A stretch of DNA of 64,000 bases from JBBQVS01 sp964657325. GTDB taxonomy: Bacteria > Chloroflexota > Ktedonobacteria > Ktedonobacterales > Ktedonobacteraceae. Both the position numbers and the translations under genes were made by a program. This document shows, in pieces, positions 1 through 7,480 of this stretch. Positions within the stretch are counted from its first letter, which is position 1, and every line of letters starts with the position of its first letter. Below the pieces are notes generated by a model that saw only the letters and a list, made by a program, of their open reading frames with translations, was not told the DNA's origin and ran no database searches. Where the stretch lies: the NCBI GenBank assembly GCA_964657325.1, contig CAZZVE010000004.1:1-64000 (forward strand), read 5' to 3'.

Positions 1-131
1 TTCACTTGAAAGAAAAAAATCTTTCAGCTACCGCTCGTGCCTTTAAAGCATTTATACTTCAGCATACCGAACTACCATCGAGTAACGAGCGTACTTTACG
101 TAAAAAGGAGCAAGAAGTCAGTTCATTTTAA
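1..131 (+). CDS. C-terminal end of a probable LysR-type regulator (partial)
   Basis: An open frame (phase starting at base 3) runs in from the window edge and ends with TAA at 129-131, giving 42 residues. The segment around LSATARAFKAFIL resembles the last helix of LysR-type effector-binding domains, which often end in a 'LSPAAxAFxxFL' pattern. The rest lies outside the window, so the family call rests on this short motif only. It points towards the tnpB gene on the other strand. Any other alpha/beta-fold regulator tail is possible. Confidence 0.5.
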   Translation, partial: HLKEKNLSATARAFKAFILQHTELPSSNERTLRKKEQEVSSF

Positions 132-154
132 GTGTCTCCTTTGACGCCCTCCCG

Positions 155-170
155 TTCTCCTCAAGGAGAA
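155..170. repeat. Hairpin beyond the tnpB stop, possible IS right end / guide-RNA region
   Basis: TTCTCCTCAAGGAGAA is a 6-bp-stem palindrome about 35 bases past the tnpB stop codon. IS200/IS605-type elements carry subterminal hairpins and produce a guide (omega) RNA from the tnpB 3' end and right end, so 132-300 is where such an RNA would lie. The element boundary and guide cannot be fixed from one copy. Confidence 0.35.
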
Positions 171-205
171 AGGTGCTCCTCTTCTCACGAAAGGGATTTC
201 CTGCT

Positions 206-1360
206 TCACTGACCATTGCCAAGAGTAGTTTTCACCACTCTTGGTCTTACATGGTCTCCACAGGCAGAGGCGGCAAGCCCTGCCGCCAAAACATTCTTTG
301 CTGCGTTCAAGTCACGATCATGTGTCACGCTACACCGAGGACACGTCCAGTCCCGTATCTCTAAGGGCATATCGTCCATGACATATCCACACATGCTACA
401 CGTCTTGCTGGAAGGATAAAAACGGTCAACCCTGATGACTGTTCGCCCATACCACTCTGCTTTGTACTCAAGTTGTCTTGTGAACTCAGACCAGCCAACA
501 TCTTGAATTGCTTTGGCGAGCTTGTGGTTTTGCATCATGTTCTTGACAGCAAGCGTTTCCAGACAGATCACTTGGTTTTCGCGTATCAGTCTTGTTGAGA
601 GCTTGTGCTGAAAATCACGACGCTGGTCAGCAATACATGCATGGAGTCGTGCTACTTTGATCCGCGCTTTATTCCGATTCTTCGAGTCTTTTTTCTTTTT
701 GGCTTTGCGTCGTTCCAGTTTGGCAAGTTTCTTCTCGTCACGCACATAGTATTTAGGGTTCGCTATCATCTCGCCATCACTGGTCACAAGAAATGTCTTG
801 AGTCCTAAATCTATCCCTATAGCCTTGTTCTTCGTAGGCAAGGTGGAAATAGTTTCCACAACGAGAAGGGAAACGAAATAGCGTCCTGATGCATCCTTGC
901 TTACGGTTATACTAGAGGGTTGACACCCTTCTGGTAAGGGGCGCGACCATACAACGTTAAGTGGTTCTTCCTGTTTCGCAAGTGTGAGAGATGAGCCGTT
1001 CCATGTAAAAGCATGCCCTACATAGGTTGCAGACTGATGTCCGTGCTTTTTGTGGTACTTAGGATACTTAGCATGTCCCTCAAAGAAGTTGACAAAGCCT
1101 TTGTCAAGATGTCGTAGACTCTGCTGAAGAGGTATACTTGACACCTCGGAGAGCCATGTGGTTCCCTCTTCTTTCTTGAGTGCAGGAAGTGCTGCTGACA
1201 AGTCTTTGTAATACAACTTCTTGCCATGCTCAAAGTATGCAGTAGTCCGCAAGCGTAACGCCCAGTTGTACACGAATCTGCAACACCCAAAGGTACACGC
1301 GAGATTGTGTGCTTGCTCTGGCGTTGGATAAAAACGGTACTTGTACGCTCGCTTGCTCAT
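206..1360 (-). CDS. tnpB: TnpB, RNA-guided DNA endonuclease of an IS605/IS607-type element
   Basis: 384 residues, a full-length TnpB. The N-terminal helix-turn-helix/WED part (YRFYPTPEQ) leads to a RuvC-like nuclease. Catalytic residues are visible: Asp184 in GIDLGLK, Glu268 in CLETL and Asp350 in HDRDLNAA. A four-Cys zinc finger (Cys321, 324, 340, 343) sits between the last two. TnpB proteins are guided by an RNA made from the element's right end and cut DNA that has lost the element. No tnpA transposase gene is present within reach, so this is a stand-alone tnpB that would need a transposase in trans. The nuclease appears intact. Confidence 0.93.
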   Translation of the reverse strand: MSKRAYKYRFYPTPEQAHNLACTFGCCRFVYNWALRLRTTAYFEHGKKLYYKDLSAALPALKKEEGTTWLSEVSSIPLQQSLRHLDKGFVNFFEGHAKYPKYHKKHGHQSATYVGHAFTWNGSSLTLAKQEEPLNVVWSRPLPEGCQPSSITVSKDASGRYFVSLLVVETISTLPTKNKAIGIDLGLKTFLVTSDGEMIANPKYYVRDEKKLAKLERRKAKKKKDSKNRNKARIKVARLHACIADQRRDFQHKLSTRLIRENQVICLETLAVKNMMQNHKLAKAIQDVGWSEFTRQLEYKAEWYGRTVIRVDRFYPSSKTCSMCGYVMDDMPLEIRDWTCPRCSVTHDRDLNAAKNVLAAGLAASACGDHVRPRVVKTTLGNGQ

Positions 1361-1401
1361 CTGTTTCCCCTGCTTCTGGTTTAGTGCTCTACATGAATGC
1401 T

Positions 1402-1695
1402 TTACGCGATGTGTGCCTTCGCTTGTTCCACTGGATCAAGTGTCATGCTATACGCCTCTTCTAACGGAACAGTATACACACAATAATCAAGAACATCAGC
1501 ATCGGCATCTAATTGGTGTAAGAATGCAGGGTCAACGTTATTATCCCACTCAAGCACAATATACCCCTGCTCTTGCTTACAGGAGCATCCCCAATCAATA
1601 ACCGTAACCGCTTCATTCTCAGCAAATGCTTGTTCATAGCGTTCGGCACGTTGCAACATTTGCTCGAATGGATACAGAATATGGATACCTTGCAT
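1402..1695 (-). CDS. Small hypothetical acidic protein
   Basis: 97 residues, not recognised. It starts with ATG after an AAAGGAC ribosome site and lies 13 bases past the end of the upstream membrane protein gene, so it is probably the last gene of that cluster. Composition is acidic and soluble with two close Cys residues (GCSCKQ) and no membrane segment. The role is unknown. Confidence 0.55.
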   Translation of the reverse strand: MQGIHILYPFEQMLQRAERYEQAFAENEAVTVIDWGCSCKQEQGYIVLEWDNNVDPAFLHQLDADADVLDYCVYTVPLEEAYSMTLDPVEQAKAHIA

Positions 1696-1708
1696 GGCAA
1701 TAGTCCTT

Positions 1709-2800
1709 TCATGAACGCGCTGCGTACCTGTAAGAACAGGATGCTGATACGCTGTTCGTCGTTTGGAAGAGTTGTACTGTTTTTTTGAGCGTGATACACA
1801 CGTTTTGTACCCCTGTCATATGAAGCACTGCTGTTGTCGCTTTGTCCCTGCTCAATCCCGTAATTGTCGCTTTGATACTCTCTTGCTGCTCCTGGTTGAA
1901 TGAATACGCCCATAAGCTAATGCTCTGTACCTGTAGGTCAAGGGTGCCGTGAGTGCTCGGTGTTGTCTTGACAATGCAGCTTTGTACGCCTGTCGTCGTG
2001 TAGCCTGTGCCTAGTCGAGCGTTCGCGTCCTGGGTGGCTCGTTGCGTGGTAAGACTTGTTACTGCTTGAGTGGTGTAGGTCGTGCCTGTGCAGGTCTGAC
2101 TAACTGTAACCTGTACTTGTGTCGCTTCCTCTCCTGGTTGATGGTCGGGCGTGACCTTCGACGTACAAGAGAGTGGGGTTAGCAGGGTTTCACTTGCCTG
2201 TACTTGTGTCTGCAACGCTGCTTGTACGCTCTGCTCTAAACTGCTCTTGATACCACTTGTGACGGTGTTGATCTCCTGCGGCGGCACACTCTGATACGTT
2301 CGGGCGTTCTGTCCTCCATGAAATGCTCCGTTGACTGCTGATGCATCACATTGAAACGTGCGCGGGTGTCCGTCTTTCTGGTAGCCTTGCCACCATGAAA
2401 GCGTAAACGTTCCCACTATCCAGAGAAGCAGCATAGCAACCATGCCACACCCAAGAGAGACAAGCCAATGCACACGGCGTCTCGATGTCCGTTGACTCCT
2501 TGCCTGTAGCGGTTCGGTGTCGGTTTCGGTGTCGTCCTGCTCTGTCACTGACTGGCGTGATGCCTCTTGTGGACGTGGTGCTTGTGTGATTCTTCTTTGA
2601 CGAACGTACACGTTCACGGTGTCGTACTGGTTTGGCTTGCGTACCCCTTGCTGGCGTGGGCGTATAACGGCGTGTTGAGGGGGAATATCTCGCGTCTCCA
2701 CAGGGCGGTAGCGTCTGACGTTGTTTCGTGGTGGCTGTGGATAAAGTGCATCAACTTCTAGCTCTACATCGTAGCCGATGGGTCTAATTCGTTGGGTCAT
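1709..2800 (-). CDS. Single-span membrane protein with a beta-rich extracytoplasmic part, possible C-terminal frameshift
   Basis: 363 residues from the ATG at 2800, which overlaps the stop of the upstream gene as ATGA and so is probably translationally coupled. A polar, Arg/Thr-rich cytoplasmic N-terminus of about 120 residues is followed by one membrane span (VSLGCGMVAMLLLWIVGTF) and a Thr/Gln/Val-rich outside domain. Near the C-terminus a GLSRDKATTAVL / GVQNVCI segment looks like the 'aGks..qA..iL...pGV..vsI' repeat of VanW/baseplate-J-type extracytoplasmic proteins. After a run of seven A (minus strand; T7 at 1780-1786) the protein ends in unrelated sequence, while the next frame gives TTLPNDEQRISILFLQV, a plausible continuation. 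Function unknown. Confidence 0.65.
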   Translation of the reverse strand: MTQRIRPIGYDVELEVDALYPQPPRNNVRRYRPVETRDIPPQHAVIRPRQQGVRKPNQYDTVNVYVRQRRITQAPRPQEASRQSVTEQDDTETDTEPLQARSQRTSRRRVHWLVSLGCGMVAMLLLWIVGTFTLSWWQGYQKDGHPRTFQCDASAVNGAFHGGQNARTYQSVPPQEINTVTSGIKSSLEQSVQAALQTQVQASETLLTPLSCTSKVTPDHQPGEEATQVQVTVSQTCTGTTYTTQAVTSLTTQRATQDANARLGTGYTTTGVQSCIVKTTPSTHGTLDLQVQSISLWAYSFNQEQQESIKATITGLSRDKATTAVLHMTGVQNVCITLKKTVQLFQTTNSVSASCSYRYAARS

Positions 2801-3117
2801 GCTCCGACCTCTGCTTTCTTGTGTGTTGCACACAGGACAGGGAAGGCATGAGCGAACGGAGGTTGTAGCTTGCTCTCTTGCAGACATTCGGGACAATAGT
2901 TCACTATGCCGCAGGTAGTACACACCGTTTCCCCTGGTCGAAATGTTGGGGTGTCGGTATGATTGCCTTTCGCGTATTGTTCTAAGGCTTTTTCACGANN
3001 NNNNNNNNGCGTGATGATGACGCCGTCTCTCGGCTCGCCCTCGTCGGCGCGTTTCTCGGCGGCGGTAGGTCGCTTCTTGGTCGAAGTCCATTTGCGGGTG
3101 GCTATTGTGGTTGTCAT
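2797..3117 (-). CDS. Small Cys-rich protein, interrupted by an assembly gap
   Basis: About 106 residues if the ten Ns are taken literally, but the true length and frame across the gap are unknown. The ATG at 3117 overlaps the upstream stop (ATGA) and follows a strong AAGGAGGG site. The basic N-terminal half (TRKWTSTKKRPTAAEKR) and the C-terminal half lie on different sides of the gap. The C-terminal half has Cys pairs CTTCG and CPEC, a likely zinc-binding ribbon. No family recognised. It is coupled to genes on both sides, so it belongs to the accessory cluster. Confidence 0.5.
   Translation of the reverse strand: MTTTIATRKWTSTKKRPTAAEKRADEGEPRDGVIITXXXXREKALEQYAKGNHTDTPTFRPGETVCTTCGIVNYCPECLQESKLQPPFAHAFPVLCATHKKAEVGA
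2999..3008. other. Assembly gap (10 N)
   Basis: Ten Ns, the usual placeholder for a gap of unknown length. It interrupts the small Cys-rich gene. Unlike the other two gaps in this window, no palindrome flanks it. Confidence 0.95.
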
Positions 3118-3332
3118 ACCCACCCTCCTTGCAAGGTGCGACCCATCACATAGTCGGTTGCTTCATCGGGGGTCATGAGTCCATCCGTGACTGCTTGGGC
3201 AATGGGTGCGATGAGGGCGGAGTCTTCATGGCAGGGGCATGCAGGGTCCGTGACACAAAACGGGTGGTCGTCGGTATGGCCTTTGGTATCCACAGGGATA
3301 ACAGGAATAAAGTTATCACCATAGTGTTTCAT
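3114..3332 (-). CDS. Small hypothetical protein, first of a coupled cluster
   Basis: 72 residues from the ATG at 3332, preceded by AGAGAGG at good distance. Longer in-frame starts further upstream lack such a site. The middle has His and Cys residues (DDHPFCVTDPACPCHED), possibly metal-binding. The C-terminal TPDEATDYVMGRTL looks helical. Its TGA overlaps the next start. Not recognised. Confidence 0.55.
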   Translation of the reverse strand: MKHYGDNFIPVIPVDTKGHTDDHPFCVTDPACPCHEDSALIAPIAQAVTDGLMTPDEATDYVMGRTLQGGWV

Positions 3333-3594
3333 ACTGTTTACCTCTCTGAGAATCGACAGGTAAAGGTATTCGTGGTATATTACCACTAGACCTGAACCTA
3401 TCCTGGTGGGCACAAAGAGCCTTATGGCGCAGTATGTCCACGCTGACACACAATCAGTAAAAAGGATTGGAATTTCGCGTTTGCGTCGTGACCGCTTTGG
3501 CGAGGGGACACACGATACAGAACGGCTTTATAGGTCATGTGAGACGCCTAGATTACCAGTCTGGGCGTTTCTTGCTATTCCTCCTTTCTTTATG

Positions 3595-3798
3595 TTAAGG
3601 CTCTTGGTCTGCAGGGCGAAATTGATTTAACCTATCTAATTCACTTTGCTTGTAGTATATTCTTCTAGTTACTCCGCGTCTGTATTTTATCAACTCACCC
3701 GCTTTAGCATATCGTTCAAGCGTATCTCTCGATACCCCTATGTGTTGAGTTGCTTCCTCAACAGTTAAGTACACTTCACCATTTTCAGTTTCTGGCAA
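3595..3798 (-). CDS. Excisionase/MerR-like helix-turn-helix DNA-binding protein
   Basis: About 67 residues with the classic single-domain pattern YLTVEEATQHIGVSRDTLERY, then a wing and YYKQSELDRL, as in the HTH_17/excisionase family. The TTG at 3798 is preferred as the start because GAGGAGG lies about six bases before it. An in-frame GTG at 3807 overlaps that site. Such proteins bind repeated sites in mobile elements or control conjugation and partition genes. The AT-rich region just upstream carries inverted and direct repeats that could be its targets. Confidence 0.75.
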   Translation of the reverse strand: MPETENGEVYLTVEEATQHIGVSRDTLERYAKAGELIKYRRGVTRRIYYKQSELDRLNQFRPADQEP

Positions 3799-3807
3799 CG
3801 AACTCAC

Positions 3808-4192
3808 CTCCTCAAAATAATAACATGCTCATACGTAAGAAGTCAATAGTATGCGGCATAATACGGTATAAGGCTGACGTATTATGCCTAGTGCTTAAAT
3901 ACACGAAGATCTTTGTTAGGCTACGATAGTTGCTGTGTTTATTATAAGGCATACTATTGTTATAACGTATTATAAAAACGAATCAGAACGTATAATACAA
4001 CTTTTTCCATAGTGGTTATAAAAGTTTATAAAATCTTTACCTTACCCTCTTTTTAAGGACATATTTCAAAAGGTTCCTTACTGTACCCTAAAAAGGACAT
4101 TATTCTCGTTTTTAAGTCCGAAGGAATAGGCTTCTTACTAGTCGCTATACTGAAAGTGTCATTACACACTTTAGCATTTCTGGGAGGCACTT
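3808..4192. other. AT-rich intergenic region with inverted and direct repeats
   Basis: No gene seen in 385 bases. A perfect 11-bp inverted repeat GGCATAATACG / CGTATTATGCC lies at 3855-3865 and 3878-3888. Two further copies of the core CGTATTATA / CGTATAATA follow at about 3967 and 3989. Two copies of a TAAAAAGGACATTATT-like motif lie near 4051 and 4091. This may be an operator or iteron set for the neighbouring excisionase-like protein, or a mobile-element end. Confidence 0.5.
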
Positions 4193-4948
4193 ATGGTCGC
4201 AACTATGCCATCTATGCATGATTCCAAGCAGTCAATTCAGTCATCTATTGCATATTCTAATAATAAAGAAACCGTTGTGTGTGCTATTTGTTCTGCACAC
4301 TATATACCATCTCAGGCGCATACCTATCTTTTGAAGGCTCCACGACTCTCACTAGAGTCGGCATTTATGAGTATGTGTCATTTTTGTTTTCGCTGTCGGC
4401 GTCCTGCATGTCCACTTTGCTGGGATGATGTTCACGGCCTCTGTGGTGCTTGTGTAGAGGATGTGCATCTTCCATTTCGTCAGGAAGTGGAGCCTTTACC
4501 TCTCAATAGTGCGTTGCTAGTTCCCGCATTGCCACGATCTCAATCACGTCACATGACATCCTTTCCTCTTATATGTACACAACCTGGACGTTTCCAGACT
4601 AATGCTCCTTCTGTCGAACACGGATATGTCCTTGAACCTGTTGAAGTTGTTTCATCTACCCTTGATGTACAACCGCAACAGGAGGATTACGAAACGTCCG
4701 CACAAAATGAAGTGACTCCTGTGGTGGCTGTGCAAGAGCGCAAAGATGTTGGAAGTATTGCACGACGTATCGAGCGTGTCATGACACTCGTTTTGGGATT
4801 AATTCTGTTCGTCGTAGCAGTATTGATTGTCGCCGCATCCTTCTCAGCACAGGCTAATGAAGTCATCGTGCATGTATTGCATGTTGACATTCGTATGGAG
4901 ATAGAGTACCTTTTACAACTAGTCCAGCAACTTCATTCTGGGGGCTAA
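4193..4948 (+). CDS. Cys-rich zinc-binding protein with one C-terminal membrane span
   Basis: 251 residues with a GGGAGG ribosome site. A Cys cluster fills residues about 29-86 (CAIC, then CHFCFRCRRPACPLC, then CGAC), suggesting two or three zinc-binding ribbons of B-box/RING-like spacing. A low-complexity linker follows, then one membrane span near residues 200-222 (MTLVLGLILFVVAVLIVAA) and a short tail. No specific family recognised. It lies 16 bases before a NYN-domain gene and probably shares its transcript, which suggests a membrane-tethered partner, but this is inference. Confidence 0.7.
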   Translation: MVATMPSMHDSKQSIQSSIAYSNNKETVVCAICSAHYIPSQAHTYLLKAPRLSLESAFMSMCHFCFRCRRPACPLCWDDVHGLCGACVEDVHLPFRQEVEPLPLNSALLVPALPRSQSRHMTSFPLICTQPGRFQTNAPSVEHGYVLEPVEVVSSTLDVQPQQEDYETSAQNEVTPVVAVQERKDVGSIARRIERVMTLVLGLILFVVAVLIVAASFSAQANEVIVHVLHVDIRMEIEYLLQLVQQLHSGG

Positions 4949-4964
4949 AAGAGGGTAACAGGCG

Positions 4965-5495
4965 ATGGGCGATATTCTAGTTGATGGTTACAATGTGATC
5001 AAGAATAACGAGATGTTCAAGGCGATGGAACTCAAAAACTTTTCCTCCGCGCGTGTAATTCTCATAAAACAGCTTCACAACAAGTACCGAGATACGCTGC
5101 ATCGTGTGATCGTTGTGTTCGATGGCGATGGAGATGCTGAGAAAGTGAGCCACGAGGACCATATCCGTATCATCTATTCACGTTACAATGAGACTGCCGA
5201 CAATGTAATCAAACGACTCGCCGCCGAAGCTCATCAAAGTGGACGTGAGGTTGTGATGTACAGCGACGATGAAGAAGTCCGTCAAGCGGTCTCGGAACAA
5301 GGTGGCAATCCTCTCTCCACACACACCCTCACGACAAAGCTCAATGCTGCCCCCCGTGATGTCGCCATCCGTTCTGCCCACCGTCAACAAGCACGCCGCA
5401 TCTACGGACTCGACCCCTCCCGCAAAGCCGAAGACGAGGAATCCTATCCACAACATCAGCATAACAAAAAAAAGAAAAAACGTCGCCACCGCTAA
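4965..5495 (+). CDS. NYN-domain ribonuclease of the YacP/Rae1 type
   Basis: 176 residues. The start ILVDGYNVI, with the first acidic residue Asp7, and VVFDGDGD near residues 50-57 are the hallmark of NYN (PIN-like) nucleases related to YacP/Rae1. Further acidic residues follow in NETADNVI and YSDDEEV. Rae1 of Bacillus cleaves mRNA at the ribosome; that role is family knowledge, not shown here. The C-terminal 30 residues are Lys/His/Arg-rich (KKKKKRRHR), suggesting RNA or ribosome binding. The gene follows the Cys-rich membrane protein by 16 bases and ends before a strong hairpin. Confidence 0.85.
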   Translation: MGDILVDGYNVIKNNEMFKAMELKNFSSARVILIKQLHNKYRDTLHRVIVVFDGDGDAEKVSHEDHIRIIYSRYNETADNVIKRLAAEAHQSGREVVMYSDDEEVRQAVSEQGGNPLSTHTLTTKLNAAPRDVAIRSAHRQQARRIYGLDPSRKAEDEESYPQHQHNKKKKKRRHR

Positions 5496-5521
5496 AGATG
5501 AACGCTAATAGCCAAACACGG

Positions 5522-5555
5522 CGGTAGGGGCGGCAATGAATTGCTGCCCCTACCG
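5522..5555. terminator. Bidirectional hairpin between convergent genes
   Basis: A 15-bp stem (CGGTAGGGGCGGCAA with one G-T wobble) and a TGAA loop lie between the convergent NYN and glycosyltransferase genes. There is no clear U tract directly behind it on either strand. Confidence 0.75.
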
Positions 5556-5571
5556 ATGAACAACGGGAATA

Positions 5572-6378
5572 TTATTTTTGTACTACAGAGGGTAATTCGC
5601 CCAATCCCTCATCGACATGTTCGAGTGTTGCGGCTGTCATTGTAGGCTGTAGCGTGATATGCGTTTGTGCTGTGCTGTCCTGTTTGCTAAAGCGAATACG
5701 CAGGACGGACAGGAAACCTTCGATGAAAATCTTGCGCGACATCTTGGATTTGCCAACGCGACGGTCCATGAAGATGATCGGAATCTCAACGATTTTGAAG
5801 CCATGTTGCAGGACGCGGTGTACAAGTTCTACCTGGAAGGCATAACCCTGTGATTGTACAGTATCCAGGTTAATTTGCTCTAGTACACTACGACGATAAC
5901 AGCGATAGCCAGCTGTGCAGTCGTGAATGGGTAGGCCAAGTACAATGCGTGTGTAAATGTTACCACCACCACTGATGAAGCGGCGCAGCAGTGACCAGTT
6001 GGGGGTGCCACCACCTTTGACATAGCGCGAACCAATAACGAGGTCCGCACTTTCGATGGCCGTGAGAAAATCGGGCAGATAGCGTGGGTCATGCGAGAAG
6101 TCCGCATCCATTTCAAATGCTGCGTCGTACTCGTGGGCAATCGCGTACTTAAAACCAGCGATATAGGCTGTACCGAGACCGAGTTTTCCAGCGCGATGTA
6201 AGACGTGAACACGTGTATTCTCTTCAGCCATCTGGTCGGCAAGATTACCTGTGCCATCTGGCGAGTTGTCATCCACCACCAAAATATCGCTTTGTGGTGC
6301 ATTGACAAAAATCTCGTCTAGCAGGGGACGCAGGTTTTCACGTTCGTTATAGGTTGGAATAATGATGAGCGTTTTCAT
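5572..6378 (-). CDS. Polyprenol monophosphomannose synthase (GT2 glycosyltransferase)
   Basis: 268 residues, family GT2, DPM1-like. It has IIPTYNERENL at the N-terminus, VVDDNSPDGTG for nucleotide-sugar binding, the metal motif EMDADFSHDP and the family motif GSRYVKGG. It would transfer mannose or another sugar from a GDP- or UDP-sugar to polyprenyl phosphate at the cytoplasmic face of the membrane. There is no C-terminal membrane domain, as in short DPM1 forms. It begins inside the end of the preceding flippase-like gene (32-base overlap) with a GGAG site, so the two are coupled. Donor sugar specificity cannot be read from sequence. Confidence 0.88.
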   Translation of the reverse strand: MKTLIIIPTYNERENLRPLLDEIFVNAPQSDILVVDDNSPDGTGNLADQMAEENTRVHVLHRAGKLGLGTAYIAGFKYAIAHEYDAAFEMDADFSHDPRYLPDFLTAIESADLVIGSRYVKGGGTPNWSLLRRFISGGGNIYTRIVLGLPIHDCTAGYRCYRRSVLEQINLDTVQSQGYAFQVELVHRVLQHGFKIVEIPIIFMDRRVGKSKMSRKIFIEGFLSVLRIRFSKQDSTAQTHITLQPTMTAATLEHVDEGLGELPSVVQK

Positions 6379-7480
6379 TCACTTTTTCTCCACTACGTGC
6401 CGTTGCAGATGCCCACTCAGGTTCTACATCTCCTAAGTGTGTCGCAACGGGCAACTTATTTTTTTCTGTATTATCGTTCCCCTCACGATCATCCTCCACA
6501 ACCTCCTCGCGTTGAACCTCAACGCGTTGTATAGCACGAAATGTGAGTAGTGCTGCTACTCCAAGTGCCAAACCGAACCAAAGCGTACACAGGCGAATCA
6601 GCAAGGTCGCTGCTCCTCCCACTGTCGCGGACGATGAGATCAATACACGAGTAAGTCCTACCATACTACCATCGGCAGTTCCTAGCCCTCCCGGTAGGCC
6701 AGATGCTGAACCAATAAGTGAAGAGACCGCTAAAATAAAGACAGCTTTAATAAACAGATCGATACCAGCGGTAATGCCAAGACCTGTGTACACAAAGTAT
6801 AACGCGACACACTCGCCTGACCACGAGATAACACCAATGCCAATTGCTAGTAAAAGTGGACGCCACTGCAACAACGTATAGGAACTCTCATAAAAGGCAC
6901 GCATCGCTTCCGTAAGCCGTGCCATCTTTGGCAAGCATTCAATCTTTGCAAGGCACATAAAGACAAATCTACGGTTTTGTACGAGCGCGATACCAAGTAT
7001 GCCAAGTACAAACAAAACCAGCAGAATTTGCCAACCGAAGCGATACAAAATGAGGCCAGTCGCGGCTAATCCCAGCATTGCGATACCATCAGTTAAACGC
7101 TCCGCCACAATAATTGGCGAGGTGCGACTGATTGCAGCACCCGTTGCACGTCGTAAAAGATATGACTTTAAGAGTTCCCCCACCTTTCCAGGCGTTATCG
7201 CCATCGAGAGGCCAGAAAGAAAGATGAGCAAGCTTTTGCGCCAGCCAAGCACAATTTTCAAGCGTTTCAGGTAATACTGCCACTTCACGAAACGCCAGAA
7301 GTAGTTGAACAGCGTAAAACCTAGAATCAGCGGCAGATAGACCCAACGGAAGTGCACCAGTGTTACAAACATGCGCGGCACATCCGAATATAGGGCTATC
7401 GCCGTCATCACAATGAAGGCCAGGAGAAGTGAAAAAACTATTCCTGTACGGATATTACGTGTGAACAACGATGTCTCCAC
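6347..7480 (-). CDS. Lysylphosphatidylglycerol synthase TM-region / flippase-like membrane protein
   Basis: 377 residues with about eight membrane spans, of the UPF0104/AglD-like family, seen in FRWVYLPLILGFTLFNYFWRF, SGLSMAITPGKVGELLKSYLL and the GLPGGLGTADG motif. The family includes candidate flippases and membrane parts of lipid-modifying enzymes; no transfer domain is present. It starts with GTG directly after the UbiA stop codon and overlaps the mannosyltransferase gene, so the three form one operon. Its neighbours suggest a role in moving or using polyprenyl-phosphate sugars. The C-terminal tail is charged and cytoplasmic. Confidence 0.85.
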   Translation of the reverse strand: METSLFTRNIRTGIVFSLLLAFIVMTAIALYSDVPRMFVTLVHFRWVYLPLILGFTLFNYFWRFVKWQYYLKRLKIVLGWRKSLLIFLSGLSMAITPGKVGELLKSYLLRRATGAAISRTSPIIVAERLTDGIAMLGLAATGLILYRFGWQILLVLFVLGILGIALVQNRRFVFMCLAKIECLPKMARLTEAMRAFYESSYTLLQWRPLLLAIGIGVISWSGECVALYFVYTGLGITAGIDLFIKAVFILAVSSLIGSASGLPGGLGTADGSMVGLTRVLISSSATVGGAATLLIRLCTLWFGLALGVAALLTFRAIQRVEVQREEVVEDDREGNDNTEKNKLPVATHLGDVEPEWASATARSGEKVNENAHHYSNL

